Assembly (NCBI RefSeq): GCF_001245615.1
Contig: NZ_CWKH01000002.1
Span: 1,364,001-1,428,000 of the forward strand
Source of the DNA: Mycolicibacterium neworleansense
Lineage (GTDB): Bacteria > Actinomycetota > Actinomycetes > Mycobacteriales > Mycobacteriaceae
Direction: 5' to 3'
DNA length: 64,000 bases
A program made the translations under genes and the position numbers. The notes beneath the pieces were generated by a model. It had not been told where the DNA came from. It did no database searches and was given only the letters and a program-made list of their open reading frames with translations. Position 1 is the first letter of the stretch. Every line of letters starts with the position of its first letter. Positions 53,794-63,201 of this stretch are shown piece after piece.

Positions 53794-54543
53794 TCACGTC
53801 TGTTCGGCGGAGGAGAACTTGGTGCGGGCGTTGACGATGCTGAACGTGACCACGTCGGGCCGGTAGCGGTCGTCGGCGCACTCGAAGGCCACGCCGTGCT
53901 GATCACGCGAGACGCGGCGCTCTCGCAGCAGCGGACTGCCCGGCGCGATCCCGAGATTGGCGGCGTCGTCCGGACCGGCGGCCACCGCGTCGAGCACGTG
54001 CTCCATCGAGTCGAAGTACACGCCGCGACCGGCCAGGTAGTCGGTCATCGAGCCCGAGTCGGTGTCGAAGTCGAACAGCAGGGACCCCACGGAGTCGATG
54101 AATGTGCTGCGCTCGATCATCGCCGGTTCACCGTCGAGCAGTCGCACCCGCAGTACCTCAACCACGAAGTCGTCGGCCGTCAAACCCAGTGCCTCGATGG
54201 CCGTTTCGGAAGCGCGTCGCCGAGCCACCTCGATCGTTCGGTTACCCGCGGTCCGCCCGACGCGCTCGGCCCACTGCGTGAACGGGGTGAAGGTGTCCAG
54301 CGTCTGGGTGGCGTCATGACTGCGGACCTCCGCGGGCTTGCCGCGCGAGACCCGGATCAGACCCTCGTTCTTGAGGGTGGCCAGGGCCTGGCGGACCGGG
54401 CCGCGGGACACGTCGAACTCCGCGCACAGCGCACTCTCGGTGGGCAGCGCCTGACCGATGGCGTATTCGCGGCGGGTGATGCGCTGACGCAGTTCGGCGG
54501 CGACGTGCTCATGGCGCGAACGGGGCCCCGCCATCCGCATCAC
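53794..54543 (-). CDS. GntR family (HutC/UTRA type) regulator
   Basis: 249-aa protein: N-terminal winged helix (RQRITRREYAIGQALPTE, CAEFDVSRGPVRQALATLKNEG, in pieces) and a C-terminal UTRA ligand domain of about 150 residues. Probably senses the compound used by the neighbouring cluster. Its own promoter (54556-54569) and the cluster promoter (50295-50312) share TTGT-N4-ACAAGTT. Confidence 0.87.
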   Translation of the reverse strand: MMRMAGPRSRHEHVAAELRQRITRREYAIGQALPTESALCAEFDVSRGPVRQALATLKNEGLIRVSRGKPAEVRSHDATQTLDTFTPFTQWAERVGRTAGNRTIEVARRRASETAIEALGLTADDFVVEVLRVRLLDGEPAMIERSTFIDSVGSLLFDFDTDSGSMTDYLAGRGVYFDSMEHVLDAVAAGPDDAANLGIAPGSPLLRERRVSRDQHGVAFECADDRYRPDVVTFSIVNARTKFSSAEQT

Positions 54544-54555
54544 CTTCCGGTCAGG

Positions 54556-54569
54556 TTGTCATGACAAGT
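54556..54569. promoter_or_regulatory. GntR autoregulatory operator
   Basis: TTGTCATGACAA (54556-54567) is a perfect palindrome followed by GTT, giving TTGT-N4-ACAAGTT as in the operator at 50295-50312. It lies 12 nt before the ATG of the GntR gene. Confidence 0.7.
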
Positions 54570-54599
54570 TTGCCACTGGGTTACATTACCGTGCCCGGG

Positions 54600-55355
54600 T
54601 CAGGGCAAGCCGCCGTCCACCCGCAGGATCGATCCGGTGGTGAAGCTGGACGCGTCCGACATCAGAAACAGTGCGGCGCCGACGATCTCAGGCGGATTGC
54701 CGGCCCGTTTCAGGGCCAGGTGGCCGAACGGGTCGCCGGCCATGTCCCAGGCCTTGCTGACATCGGTGAGGAACGGCCCGGCCATCAGGGTGTTGACGCG
54801 CACGGTCGGGCCGAACGCCTTGGCCAGGCCCTCGGTCATCGCGTTGAGTCCGGCCTTGGCCGCGGCGTAGGGGAGCATGTACTGGTCGGGCCGCAGCGAT
54901 CCGGATGAGCTGACGTTGATGATGGCGCCGCCGCCGTCGGCGACCATGCGCTCACCGAGCAGGGCCGAAAGCCGGAACGGCCCTTTGAGATTCAGGTTGA
55001 AGACCGAGTCGAACAGTTTCTCGGTGACCGAGCCCAGCGATTCGTACAACGGCGACATGCCGGCGTTGTTGACCAGCACGTCCACCTTGCCGAACCGCTC
55101 GTACACCGCCTCGACCAGCCCGTCGAGTTGATCCCACCGGCCCACGTGCACCTGATACGCCCACGCGGCGCGACCGGTGGCCGCGGTGATCTCGTCGGCC
55201 GTCGCCACACAGGAGTCCAGGTTGCGGCTGGCGATGACCACGTCGGCGCCGCACCGCGCGGCGCCCATCGCGATCTCGCGACCCAGTCCGCGGCTGCCGC
55301 CGGTGACCAGCACGACCCGGTCGGTGAGATCGAACAACTCGTCCGCATAGCCCAT
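54600..55355 (-). CDS. Short-chain dehydrogenase/reductase
   Basis: 251-aa classical SDR. NAD(P) motif VTGGSRGLGRE (about residue 18), NNAGMSP, catalytic Ser/Tyr/Lys in NVSSSGSLRPDQYMLPYAAAKAG (in pieces: NVSSSG, YAAAK), and a normal LRVDGGLP ending. Substrate unknown; such SDRs often accompany fatty acyl-CoA or steroid metabolism. ATG at 55355; divergent from the phosphatase gene. Confidence 0.86.
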   Translation of the reverse strand: MGYADELFDLTDRVVLVTGGSRGLGREIAMGAARCGADVVIASRNLDSCVATADEITAATGRAAWAYQVHVGRWDQLDGLVEAVYERFGKVDVLVNNAGMSPLYESLGSVTEKLFDSVFNLNLKGPFRLSALLGERMVADGGGAIINVSSSGSLRPDQYMLPYAAAKAGLNAMTEGLAKAFGPTVRVNTLMAGPFLTDVSKAWDMAGDPFGHLALKRAGNPPEIVGAALFLMSDASSFTTGSILRVDGGLP

Positions 55356-55391
55356 GTCGCAGCCCTCTCCGGCCGGCTTACACCGCGGCCC

Positions 55392-55397
55392 TATGGT
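55392..55397 (+). promoter_or_regulatory. Leaderless -10 box TATGGT
   Basis: TATGGT ends 6 nt before the GTG at 55404. Confidence 0.5.
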
Positions 55398-55403
55398 GAC
55401 ACG

Positions 55404-56012
55404 GTGCAACTGCTTCTCGTCCGACATGCTCTACCGCTCCGCAGCGAGCCCGGTCAAGGGTCTGACCCCGACCTGTCCGCCGACGGCATCGCCCAGGCGC
55501 AGCGGCTGCCCGCGGCCCTGGCCCGCTTTCCCGTCCGCCGGCTCGTCAGCAGCCCGCAGCGGCGCGCGATCCAGACCGCGGAACCGCTCGCCAAGGAGCT
55601 GGGGCTGCAGGTCGATGTCGACGACCGGCTCGCCGAGTACGACCGCGACATGTCGCACTACGTGCCGATCGAGGACATCGCCAAGGAGAACCCCGAGGAG
55701 CTGGCCCGGTTGGTGAGCGGTCACCTGCCCAGCAGCGTGGACGAGAACGCGTTCATGGCACGGATCAATGCCGCCGTCGAGGACCTGGTGGCCACCGGCG
55801 ACCATGACGGCACCGTCGCGGTGTTCAGCCACGGCGGCGTGATCAATGTGCTGCTGCACCAGATCCTGGGCACCGAGCGGCTGCTGTCCTTCCACGTCGA
55901 CTACGCCTCGGTCACCCGGCTGCTGTCCTCACGTTCGGGCAAGCTGGCCGTCGCCTCGGTCAACGGCACCGAACACGTATGGGACCTGCTGCCGCGAAAT
56001 GTCCGGTGGTAA
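55404..56012 (+). CDS. Histidine phosphatase superfamily (phosphoglycerate-mutase-like) protein
   Basis: 202 aa. RHALPLRSE carries the phospho-acceptor His; SSPQRRAIQTAEPLA holds the second Arg; FSHGGVINVLL holds the second His. Substrate not known. Together with the following kinase-like gene (3-nt gap) it forms a likely operon, as seen at Rv3761c-type loci. Confidence 0.85.
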   Translation: MQLLLVRHALPLRSEPGQGSDPDLSADGIAQAQRLPAALARFPVRRLVSSPQRRAIQTAEPLAKELGLQVDVDDRLAEYDRDMSHYVPIEDIAKENPEELARLVSGHLPSSVDENAFMARINAAVEDLVATGDHDGTVAVFSHGGVINVLLHQILGTERLLSFHVDYASVTRLLSSRSGKLAVASVNGTEHVWDLLPRNVRW

Positions 56013-56015
56013 ACA

Positions 56016-57044
56016 GTGACGGTGACGAATCTGGAGGGCCTCGACCTCACCGCGCTGGACCGGCACCTGCGTTCCGAGGGCGTTGCCCGCAGCGGGGAGC
56101 TGCGTGCTGAACTCATCGCCGGTGGCCGCTCGAACCTGACCTTCCGGGTGTGCGACGACGCATCGGCATGGGTGCTGCGACGTCCGCCGCTGCACGGTCT
56201 GACCCCGTCCGCGCACGATATGGCGCGCGAGTACAAGGTGGTCGCGGCGCTGGCCGGCACCGCGGTACCGGTCGCGCGTGCGGTGACGATGAGCAACGAC
56301 GACTCCGTGCTGGGGGCGCCGTTCCAGATGGTCGAGAACGTGGACGGCCTGGTGGTGCGCAGCGCCTCGGAGCTCGCCCGACTGGGCGACGAAAGCGTGA
56401 TCAGCGACAGCGTCGACGCCCTGATCCGGGTGCTGGCCGATCTGCACGCGGTGGATCCCGAGGCGGTCGGTCTCGGCGACTTCGGCAAGCCGGCAGGCTA
56501 CCTGGAACGTCAGGTGCGGCGTTGGGGTTCGCAGTGGGACCTGGTGCGCCTTCCCGACGATCCTCGCGACGACGACGTCAAACGTCTGCATCAGGCGCTG
56601 GCCGATTCGGTCCCGGCGCAGAGCCGCAACTCGATCGTGCACGGCGACTACCGCATCGACAACACGATCCTCGACGCGCAGGACCCGACGAAGGTCCTCG
56701 CGGTGCTGGACTGGGAGCTCTCCACGCTGGGCGACCCGCTGAGCGACGCCGCGCTGATGTGCGTGTACCGCGACCCGATGTTCAACCTGATCCTGAGCAT
56801 GGAAGCGGCGTGGAGTTCGCCGCAGATGCCGTCGGCCGAGGATCTGGCCAACCGGTATTCGGTGCAGTCCGGCCAGGAGCTGGCGCACTGGGATTTCTAC
56901 ATGGCGCTGGCGTATTTCAAGGCCGCCATCATCGCCGCGGGCATCGACTTCCGCGCACGCCAGGGGTCCGAGGCGCCGGGGAGCACGAGCGTCGGTGCCG
57001 CCGTGGCCCCGGCCATCGCCTCGGGTCTGCGCGCCATCAGCTGA
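56016..57044 (+). CDS. APH-type phosphotransferase (Rv3761c/FadE36-like)
   Basis: 342-aa aminoglycoside-phosphotransferase-fold protein of the ACAD10/11 N-domain type. ATP-binding region AGGRSNLTFRV, catalytic VHGDYRIDNTI and metal-binding LAVLDWELSTLGDPLSD. The M. tuberculosis homologue is annotated as acyl-CoA dehydrogenase FadE36, but the sequence is that of a kinase. It may phosphorylate hydroxyacyl-CoA. GTG start. Confidence 0.85.
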   Translation: MTVTNLEGLDLTALDRHLRSEGVARSGELRAELIAGGRSNLTFRVCDDASAWVLRRPPLHGLTPSAHDMAREYKVVAALAGTAVPVARAVTMSNDDSVLGAPFQMVENVDGLVVRSASELARLGDESVISDSVDALIRVLADLHAVDPEAVGLGDFGKPAGYLERQVRRWGSQWDLVRLPDDPRDDDVKRLHQALADSVPAQSRNSIVHGDYRIDNTILDAQDPTKVLAVLDWELSTLGDPLSDAALMCVYRDPMFNLILSMEAAWSSPQMPSAEDLANRYSVQSGQELAHWDFYMALAYFKAAIIAAGIDFRARQGSEAPGSTSVGAAVAPAIASGLRAIS

Positions 57045-57047
57045 CTG

Positions 57048-57443
57048 TCAGCTGCGCTGGGCGGCCTTGAAGTTCTTCTTGGCCGTGCGGCGCAGCTGGA
57101 AGATCCGTGCCGATCCGGCGGCGACGGTCAGCAGCCCTCCGGCCACCGCGGCACCGAGGATTGCCACACCCGTCGGCAACGACCAGTGCCAGCCCAGGAA
57201 GGTCATCGGGACCGGCTCGGTGTTCTGCGCGATGAAGATCAGCAGCACGATCAGCACCAGGAAACCCAGGATCAATGCTGACCACAGCGCCCCGGCACGG
57301 GTGAGTTTGGGCTCGGCAGCCTTGCCCGTCTTGGCGGGGGGCTTGCCGGCATCGGGGGCTTTGCCTGGGTCGGGAGAGGGTGTCACCGGCACATTCGGCG
57401 TCGGCTCAGGCAAATCGGGCGATACAGACGGATCGCTGGTCAT
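57048..57443 (-). CDS. LapA-domain membrane protein (Rv3760-like)
   Basis: 131 aa: a long Pro-rich cytoplasmic N-terminus (PDLPEPTPNVPVTPSPDPG), two membrane helices (about 50-72 and 85-107) with the LapA-type FIAQNTEPVPMTFLGW loop, and a basic tail. Function unknown. Tail to tail with the kinase-like gene; divergent from proX. Confidence 0.8.
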   Translation of the reverse strand: MTSDPSVSPDLPEPTPNVPVTPSPDPGKAPDAGKPPAKTGKAAEPKLTRAGALWSALILGFLVLIVLLIFIAQNTEPVPMTFLGWHWSLPTGVAILGAAVAGGLLTVAAGSARIFQLRRTAKKNFKAAQRS

Positions 57444-57571
57444 ACTGACATCTTTGCCCGTCACGGCCTCAAAGCAAACCACCATGAGATAAAGCGCGGC
57501 GGCATGTCGGGTGTGCCGTTAGGGTCGTCAGAGGCTGATCGTCCAGCCGCCGTCGCCGAAAGGATGCGCCT

Positions 57572-58513
57572 GTGCAGCGCAAAACCCTGGCAATCGCGAT
57601 GTCCCTGCTCGCCCTGATCGTGCCGCTGGCGGTGGCCTGCGGAAGCTCCAATCCGCTGGGCGGTGGACCCATCTCGGGTGACCTGAAATCGATCACGGTC
57701 GGATCCGCTGACTTCCCGGAGTCCAAGATCATCGCCGAGATCTATGCCCAGGCTCTGGAGGCCAATGACTTTCAGATCCGCAGACAGTTCGGCATCGGCA
57801 GCCGCGAGACGTATGTGCCTGCCGTGCAGGACCACTCGATCGACCTGATCCCGGAATACACCGGAAATCTGCTGCAGTACTTCGACGCGGAGGCGACCGC
57901 CACGACGTCCGATCAGGTGCTGATCGCGCTGCTGAAGGCCCTCCCCGGGGACCTGTCGATCCTGTACCCCTCACCGGCCGAGGACAAGGACACCCTGGCG
58001 GTGACCGCGGCGACCGCCCAGCGCTGGAACCTCAAGACCGTCGCGGACCTGGCCGCGCACTCGGCTGAGGTGAAAGTCGGTGCACCATCGGAGTTTCAGA
58101 CCCGTCAGACGGGTCTGGTCGGCCTGAAGTCCCGGTACGGCCTGGACATCGCACCGGCCAACTTCGTCGCGATCAGTGACGGTGGCGGCCCGGCCACCGT
58201 GCAAGCGCTGAACAGCGGCGCCGTCACGGCCGCGAACATCTTCAGCACCTCGCCCGCGATCGAGCAGTACCACCTGGTGCCCCTGGAGGATCCCAAGAAC
58301 GTCTTCCTCGCCGCCAATGTCGTTCCGCTGGTGGCCTCGCAGAAGATGTCCGACGAACTCAAGACCGTGCTCGACGCGGTGTCGGCCAAGCTCACCACCG
58401 AGGCCCTGATCGAGTTGAACACCGCGGTGGAGGGCAATGCCGGCGTCGACCCCGACGAGGCGGCCGAAAAGTGGATCAGAGACAACGGATTCGACAAGCG
58501 GGTGCCGCGATGA
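57572..58513 (+). CDS. proX: Osmolyte ABC transporter substrate-binding lipoprotein ProX
   Basis: 313 aa. Lipoprotein signal peptide with lipobox VACG (Cys23), then an OpuAC-type binding domain with KSITVGSADFPESKIIAE and the aromatic-cage region IPEYTGNLLQYF. Binds glycine betaine, proline or carnitine-type osmoprotectants. First of four genes; 28 nt to proV. Confidence 0.92.
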   Translation: MQRKTLAIAMSLLALIVPLAVACGSSNPLGGGPISGDLKSITVGSADFPESKIIAEIYAQALEANDFQIRRQFGIGSRETYVPAVQDHSIDLIPEYTGNLLQYFDAEATATTSDQVLIALLKALPGDLSILYPSPAEDKDTLAVTAATAQRWNLKTVADLAAHSAEVKVGAPSEFQTRQTGLVGLKSRYGLDIAPANFVAISDGGGPATVQALNSGAVTAANIFSTSPAIEQYHLVPLEDPKNVFLAANVVPLVASQKMSDELKTVLDAVSAKLTTEALIELNTAVEGNAGVDPDEAAEKWIRDNGFDKRVPR

Positions 58514-58541
58514 GCGCTTGCGCGAAGAGCGGAGGGACGCG

Positions 58542-59648
58542 GTGATCACCTTCGAGAGCGTCACCAAGCAGTACCCGGACGGCACTGTCGCCGTCGACAA
58601 CCTCGATCTGGAAGTGCCACAGGGCACGCTGACGGTGTTCGTCGGTCCGTCGGGCTGCGGCAAGACCACCTCGATGCGGATGATCAACCGGATGATCGAT
58701 CCCACCTCGGGCACCCTCACGGTCAACGGGGAGGACATCAGCAAGGTCGACCCGGTCAAGCTGCGGCTCGGCATCGGTTACGTCATCCAGAGCGCCGGCC
58801 TGATGCCGCACCTGCGGGTGGTCGACAACGTCGCGACGGTGCCGGTGTTGCGCGGGGAATCCCGGCGCAGCGCCCGCAAGGCCGCGATCGGGGTTATGGA
58901 GCGGGTGGGGCTGGACCCGAAGCTGGCCGACCGCTATCCGGCGCAGCTTTCAGGCGGGCAACAGCAGCGCGTCGGGGTGGCCCGCGCGTTGGCCGCCGAC
59001 CCGCCGATCCTGTTGATGGACGAGCCGTTCAGTGCGGTCGACCCGGTGGTCCGCGAGGATCTGCAGGCCGAAATCCTGCGATTGCAAAGCGAATTGCGCA
59101 AGACGATCGTGTTCGTCACCCACGACATCGACGAGGCGGTCAAGCTCGGGGACAAGGTCGCGGTGTTCGGCCGGGGCGGGACCCTGTTGCAATACGCCGA
59201 TCCAGCGTTCGTCCTGTCGAATCCGGCCGACGAGCGTGTGTCGGAATTCGTCGGCGCCGACCGGGGGTATCGCGGGCTGCAGTTCTTCCACACCAGCGGG
59301 TTGCCGTTACATGAGATCAAGCACGTCGACGAGAGCGACATCGACGCGCTGAACCTGAGCCCGGGACAGTGGCGGCTGGTAACCAAGGACGGCCTGCCGT
59401 TCGCGTGGATCAACGCCGAAGGCGTCGAGGTGCACCGCAAGGGCAACCGGCTTTACGACAGCACCATCGGTGGCGGGTCCTTCTTTCCACCCGACGGCAG
59501 CCTGCGCCAAGCACTGGACGCCGCCCTGTCGTCACCGAGCGGGCTGGGGGTGGCGATCGACGGAGAGGGAAAGCTCCTGGGCGGTGTGCGCGCCGACGAC
59601 GTGCTCGACGCCCTCAAGGAGCAGCGCCGCGTCCCGGAGCTGGGCTAG
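58542..59648 (+). CDS. proV: Osmolyte ABC transporter ATPase ProV
   Basis: 368 aa. Walker A GPSGCGKTT, signature LSGGQQQRVGVARAL, Walker B ILLMDEPFSAVD and the switch His in VFVTHDIDEA. After the ATPase (about 1-240) comes a C-terminal region of about 125 aa with a degenerate CBS-like layout, the usual osmosensing part of ProV/OpuCA. GTG with GGAGG upstream. Confidence 0.93.
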   Translation: MITFESVTKQYPDGTVAVDNLDLEVPQGTLTVFVGPSGCGKTTSMRMINRMIDPTSGTLTVNGEDISKVDPVKLRLGIGYVIQSAGLMPHLRVVDNVATVPVLRGESRRSARKAAIGVMERVGLDPKLADRYPAQLSGGQQQRVGVARALAADPPILLMDEPFSAVDPVVREDLQAEILRLQSELRKTIVFVTHDIDEAVKLGDKVAVFGRGGTLLQYADPAFVLSNPADERVSEFVGADRGYRGLQFFHTSGLPLHEIKHVDESDIDALNLSPGQWRLVTKDGLPFAWINAEGVEVHRKGNRLYDSTIGGGSFFPPDGSLRQALDAALSSPSGLGVAIDGEGKLLGGVRADDVLDALKEQRRVPELG

Positions 59649-59651
59649 CCG

Positions 59652-60323
59652 ATGCGGTATCTACTGAACCATCTCGACGACCTGTGGGTGCTGACCGTCG
59701 TGCACCTGCGGTTGTCGTTGGTGCCGATCGTGCTGGGCTTGCTCATCGCAGTCCCACTGGGCGCGGCTGTCCAGCGCACCACCGCCCTGCGCCGGATGAC
59801 CACACTCACGGCGAGCATCATCTTCACCATCCCGTCGCTGGCCTTGTTCGTCGTACTGCCGCTGATCATCCCCACCCGCATCCTGGACGAGGCCAATGTC
59901 ATTGTGGCCCTGACCCTTTACACCACAGCACTGTTGGTGCGGGCGGTGCCCGAGGCGCTCGACGCGGTGCCCGAGCAGGTGCGTGACGCCGCGACGGCGA
60001 TCGGGTACCGGCCGTGGGTGCGGATGCTCAAGGTCGAACTCCCGCTGGCCATCCCGGTGTTGGTGGCGGGGCTGCGGGTCGTCGCGGTCACCAACATCTC
60101 GATGGTGTCGGTGGGCTCGGTGATCGGCATCGGCGGCCTGGGCACGTGGTTCACCGAGGGCTACCAGTCCAACAAGAGTGACCAGATCATCGCCGGGATC
60201 ATCGCGATCTTCGTGCTGGCCGTCGTCATCGACACCCTGATCATGTTGGCCGGCCGGGCCATCACGCCCTGGACCCGGGTGACGCGGGCGCCCCGGGCCA
60301 CGCGCACCAAGGCGGCGGCATGA
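59652..60323 (+). CDS. proW: Osmolyte ABC transporter permease ProW
   Basis: 223 aa, BPD-type permease with about five helices and the EAA-type loop VPEQVRDAATAIGYRPW, then VELPLAIPVLVAGLR. 3 nt after proV and overlapping proZ by 4 nt. Confidence 0.9.
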   Translation: MRYLLNHLDDLWVLTVVHLRLSLVPIVLGLLIAVPLGAAVQRTTALRRMTTLTASIIFTIPSLALFVVLPLIIPTRILDEANVIVALTLYTTALLVRAVPEALDAVPEQVRDAATAIGYRPWVRMLKVELPLAIPVLVAGLRVVAVTNISMVSVGSVIGIGGLGTWFTEGYQSNKSDQIIAGIIAIFVLAVVIDTLIMLAGRAITPWTRVTRAPRATRTKAAA

Positions 60324-61102
60324 ACTTCCTGCAGCAGGCACTCGACTTCATCTTCACCGCCGCCAACTGGGGCGGGCCGGCCGGGCTGGCCGCCCGCATC
60401 GTCGAACACCTGCAGTACACCGTCGTCGCGGTGGCGGCCTCTGCGCTCATCGCGATCCCGGTCGGCCTGATCATCGGACACACCGGGCGCGGCACCTTCC
60501 TGGTCGTCACCGGGGTCAACGCACTGCGCGCCCTGCCCACGCTCGGCGTCTTGCTCCTGGGAGTGCTGTTGTGGGGGCTGGGCCTGGTGCCGCCGACGGT
60601 GGCTCTGATGCTGCTGGGCATCCCGCCGCTGCTGGCCGGGACCTACGCCGGAATCGCGAACGTCGATCCCGCCGTGGTCGACGCGGCCCGGTCGATGGGC
60701 ATGACCGAGCGCCGGGTCCTGCTCGGGGTCGAGGTGCCCAACGCGCTGCCGCTGATCGTGGGTGGGCTGCGTACCGCGACGCTGCAGATCGTGGCGACGG
60801 CGACGGTCGCGGCGTACGCGAGTCTCGGTGGGCTGGGCCGGTATCTGATCGACGGCATCAAGGTGCGCCAGTTCCACATCGCGTTGGTGGGTGCGCTCAT
60901 GGTGACCGCCCTGGCCCTGATTCTCGATGCCGCGTTGGCCTTCGCGGTGTGGTTGTCGGTACCCGGTAGTGGCCGGTTGCGAGGCCGGCGACGGATTCCG
61001 CAGCCGTTGCTCGGGGACGAGGTGGCACTGGAGTCACGCGGGGCGGGGAGTTCCGGACTCGGCTACGAAGGCCGCGCGTCGTCGCATACGGTAGAAGGGT
61101 GA
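60320..61102 (+). CDS. proZ: Osmolyte ABC transporter permease ProZ
   Basis: 260 aa, second permease with about five helices, EAA loop VDPAVVDAARSMGMTERR, then VEVPNALPLIVGGLR, and a longer cytoplasmic C-terminus. With ProW it forms the channel. Its stop overlaps the start of the next gene (GTGAGTG), so the fifth gene is co-translated. Confidence 0.9.
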   Translation: MNFLQQALDFIFTAANWGGPAGLAARIVEHLQYTVVAVAASALIAIPVGLIIGHTGRGTFLVVTGVNALRALPTLGVLLLGVLLWGLGLVPPTVALMLLGIPPLLAGTYAGIANVDPAVVDAARSMGMTERRVLLGVEVPNALPLIVGGLRTATLQIVATATVAAYASLGGLGRYLIDGIKVRQFHIALVGALMVTALALILDAALAFAVWLSVPGSGRLRGRRRIPQPLLGDEVALESRGAGSSGLGYEGRASSHTVEG

Positions 61103-61689
61103 GTGACCAGAAGGACCGTGCCTGGCCAGCAGTGTTGACGTGGCGGGCGCACGATGTATCCCGGATGGAGTCTGTTCGGGTTCAGCTGTCGGGCAAGCGA
61201 ATCAAGGCCTACGGCCGGATCGTGGCTGCCGCCACCGACTCCCACCCGGCATTCTCGGCCTCCTACGACCTGGTCACCGATGAGACGGGCGCCACCAAGC
61301 GACTGTCACTGACCGTCACACTCGCCGAGCGGGAACGCCAGCTCTCCATCGCCCGCGATGAGGAGAACATGTGGCTGGTGCAGGATCACACCCAGACCAA
61401 GCGCTCCGACTTCGGCGGCGCGCTCGATGTCGACGTCGTGTTCAGCCCGTTCTTCAATGCGCTGCCGATCCGGCGGACCGGCTTGCACGAGCGGGCCGAG
61501 TCGATGACGCTGCCGGTCGTCTACGTCCGGTTGCCGGAATTCTCGGTGGAGACCGCCAACATCAGCTACAGCAGCGCCGGGCCGGCCGGGCCCGGGGTGA
61601 AGCTCCACTCGCCGGTCGCCGACACTACGATCACGGTGGATTCCGACGGCTTCATCCTTGATTACCCAGGACTGGCAGAGCGGATCTGA
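61099..61689 (+). CDS. Putative glycolipid-binding domain protein (Rv3755c-like)
   Basis: 196 aa of the DUF1089 / putative glycolipid-binding family: [16 protein letters not shown] near the start, [20 protein letters not shown] and [13 protein letters not shown] later, forming a beta-sandwich-like fold. No signal peptide. Coupled to proZ by a 4-nt overlap; overlaps tyrA tail to tail by 38 nt. Confidence 0.82.
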   Translation: MSDQKDRAWPAVLTWRAHDVSRMESVRVQLSGKRIKAYGRIVAAATDSHPAFSASYDLVTDETGATKRLSLTVTLAERERQLSIARDEENMWLVQDHTQTKRSDFGGALDVDVVFSPFFNALPIRRTGLHERAESMTLPVVYVRLPEFSVETANISYSSAGPAGPGVKLHSPVADTTITVDSDGFILDYPGLAERI

Positions 61690-62611
61690 TCACTCCGCCG
61701 GCTCGTCCGGCGGCCGCCAGTTCGGCCCGCCAGTTGTCCGTGCCCACCACCGTGGTGATGATCTCGGGGCGGCTGAAGCTGTCGTAGCGCATCCGCGCGG
61801 CGTGGCCGGTCTCGACCAGCTCGGCCACCGAACCCGTGGCGGCCAGGGTCTCCTTGGCGCGGGTCAGCAGTTCGATGCCGTGCTCGAGGGCGGGCAGCAG
61901 TTGATCGGCGTTGGCCTCACACATGGCTCGCACCAGGTCGGGTGCGGTGGCCGCGACCCGGGTGCCGTCGCGGAACGATCCGGCCGCCAGGGCGAAGGCC
62001 AGCGGCACCTCGCCGGCGTTCACGGCCAGGGCCTCGGCGAACAGGTGCGGCAGGTGGGAGATGGCGGCCGCGGCAGCGTCATGCTCGTCGGAGCGGGCCG
62101 GTACCACGACGGCGTGGCAGTCCAGGGCCAGCTGGGTGACCAGTGACCAGACGTCCGCGTCGACGTGATCGTCCACGCTGACCACCCACGGGGCGCCGGT
62201 GAACAGGGCGGCGTCCCCGGCCGACCAGCCCGAGTGTGCGGTCCCCGCCATCGGATGACCACCGACGAAGTTTCGCAAGAGGCCGAACTTGCCGACTTCG
62301 TCGAGCACCGCGCCCTTGACGCTGGTGACGTCGGTCAGCGGGCAGCGTGGTGCGGTGTCGCGGATGTGGTCGAGCATCTGCGGCAGGGCGGGCATGGGCA
62401 CCGCCAGCACGATCAACGCGTTGCAATCGGCGGCGCGGCGCAGTGCCTCGTCGAGATTCTCCGTGGCGTCGAACCCGTCGAACTTTGCGGCTGCCACGGC
62501 CTCCATCGACCGGTTGTAGCCGAAGACCTCACGGCCGGCCCCGGCGGCGGCACGGATCAGCGAGCCGCCGATCAGGCCAAGGCCCACCACGCACACGGGT
62601 GTGTTCGTCAC
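61652..62611 (-). CDS. tyrA: Prephenate dehydrogenase TyrA
   Basis: 319 aa. N-terminal Rossmann [15 protein letters not shown], then TDVTSVKG and the catalytic His in [12 protein letters not shown]; the helical C-terminal dimer domain follows. Converts prephenate to 4-hydroxyphenylpyruvate for tyrosine. GTG start at 62611. Confidence 0.92.
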   Translation of the reverse strand: MTNTPVCVVGLGLIGGSLIRAAAGAGREVFGYNRSMEAVAAAKFDGFDATENLDEALRRAADCNALIVLAVPMPALPQMLDHIRDTAPRCPLTDVTSVKGAVLDEVGKFGLLRNFVGGHPMAGTAHSGWSAGDAALFTGAPWVVSVDDHVDADVWSLVTQLALDCHAVVVPARSDEHDAAAAAISHLPHLFAEALAVNAGEVPLAFALAAGSFRDGTRVAATAPDLVRAMCEANADQLLPALEHGIELLTRAKETLAATGSVAELVETGHAARMRYDSFSRPEIITTVVGTDNWRAELAAAGRAGGVIRSALPVLGNQG

Positions 62612-62694
62612 GCATCAAGATTGGCATACCGGCCGAGCCGGAGCCGAGGGTGATCCCTGTCAAAATTGCTGGTCGGCGACTACCGTAGGCGGGC

Positions 62695-63201
62695 ATGGAG
62701 GCACAGCGTGCGGCGGCAGACCTGCCCGATGGCTTCGGGGTGGCCGTTGTCCGGGAGGAAGGGAAGTGGCGGTGCGCCCCCATGCGGTCGTCCTCGTTGA
62801 AGAGCCTGACCGCGGCCGAGACGGAGCTTCGTGAGCTGCGCAGTGCCGGGGCGGTCTTCGGGCTGCTCGATGTGGACGACGAATTCTTCGTGATCGTGCG
62901 GCCGGCACCGGCGGGAACGCGGCTGCTGCTGTCGGATGCCACCGCTGCGCTCGACTACGACATCGCGGCCGAGGCGCTGGAGAATCTGGACGCTGACCTG
63001 GAAGAAGAGGATCTCGAAGATTCGGATCCGTTCGAGGAGGGCGACCTGTCGGTGCTGTCCGACATCGGCCTGCACGAGGATGTGCTCGGCGTGATCCTTT
63101 CCGAGACCGACCTGTACGCCGACGAGCAGATCGGCCGGATCGCTCGCGAGATGGGCTTTGCCGACGAGCTGTCGGCGGTGCTCGACCGGCTCGGTCGGTG
63201 A
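62695..63201 (+). CDS. tRNA adenosine deaminase-associated protein (Rv3753c-like)
   Basis: 168 aa with an acidic C-terminal half (LEEEDLEDSDPFEEGDL). It has the family pattern (RCAPMRSSSLKSLTAAETELREL in pieces; FGLLDVDDEFFVIVRP) and lies directly before tadA with a 4-nt overlap, as in TIGR03941 members. A TACCGT box ends 8 nt before the ATG. Precise role unknown. Confidence 0.85.
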   Translation: MEAQRAAADLPDGFGVAVVREEGKWRCAPMRSSSLKSLTAAETELRELRSAGAVFGLLDVDDEFFVIVRPAPAGTRLLLSDATAALDYDIAAEALENLDADLEEEDLEDSDPFEEGDLSVLSDIGLHEDVLGVILSETDLYADEQIGRIAREMGFADELSAVLDRLGR

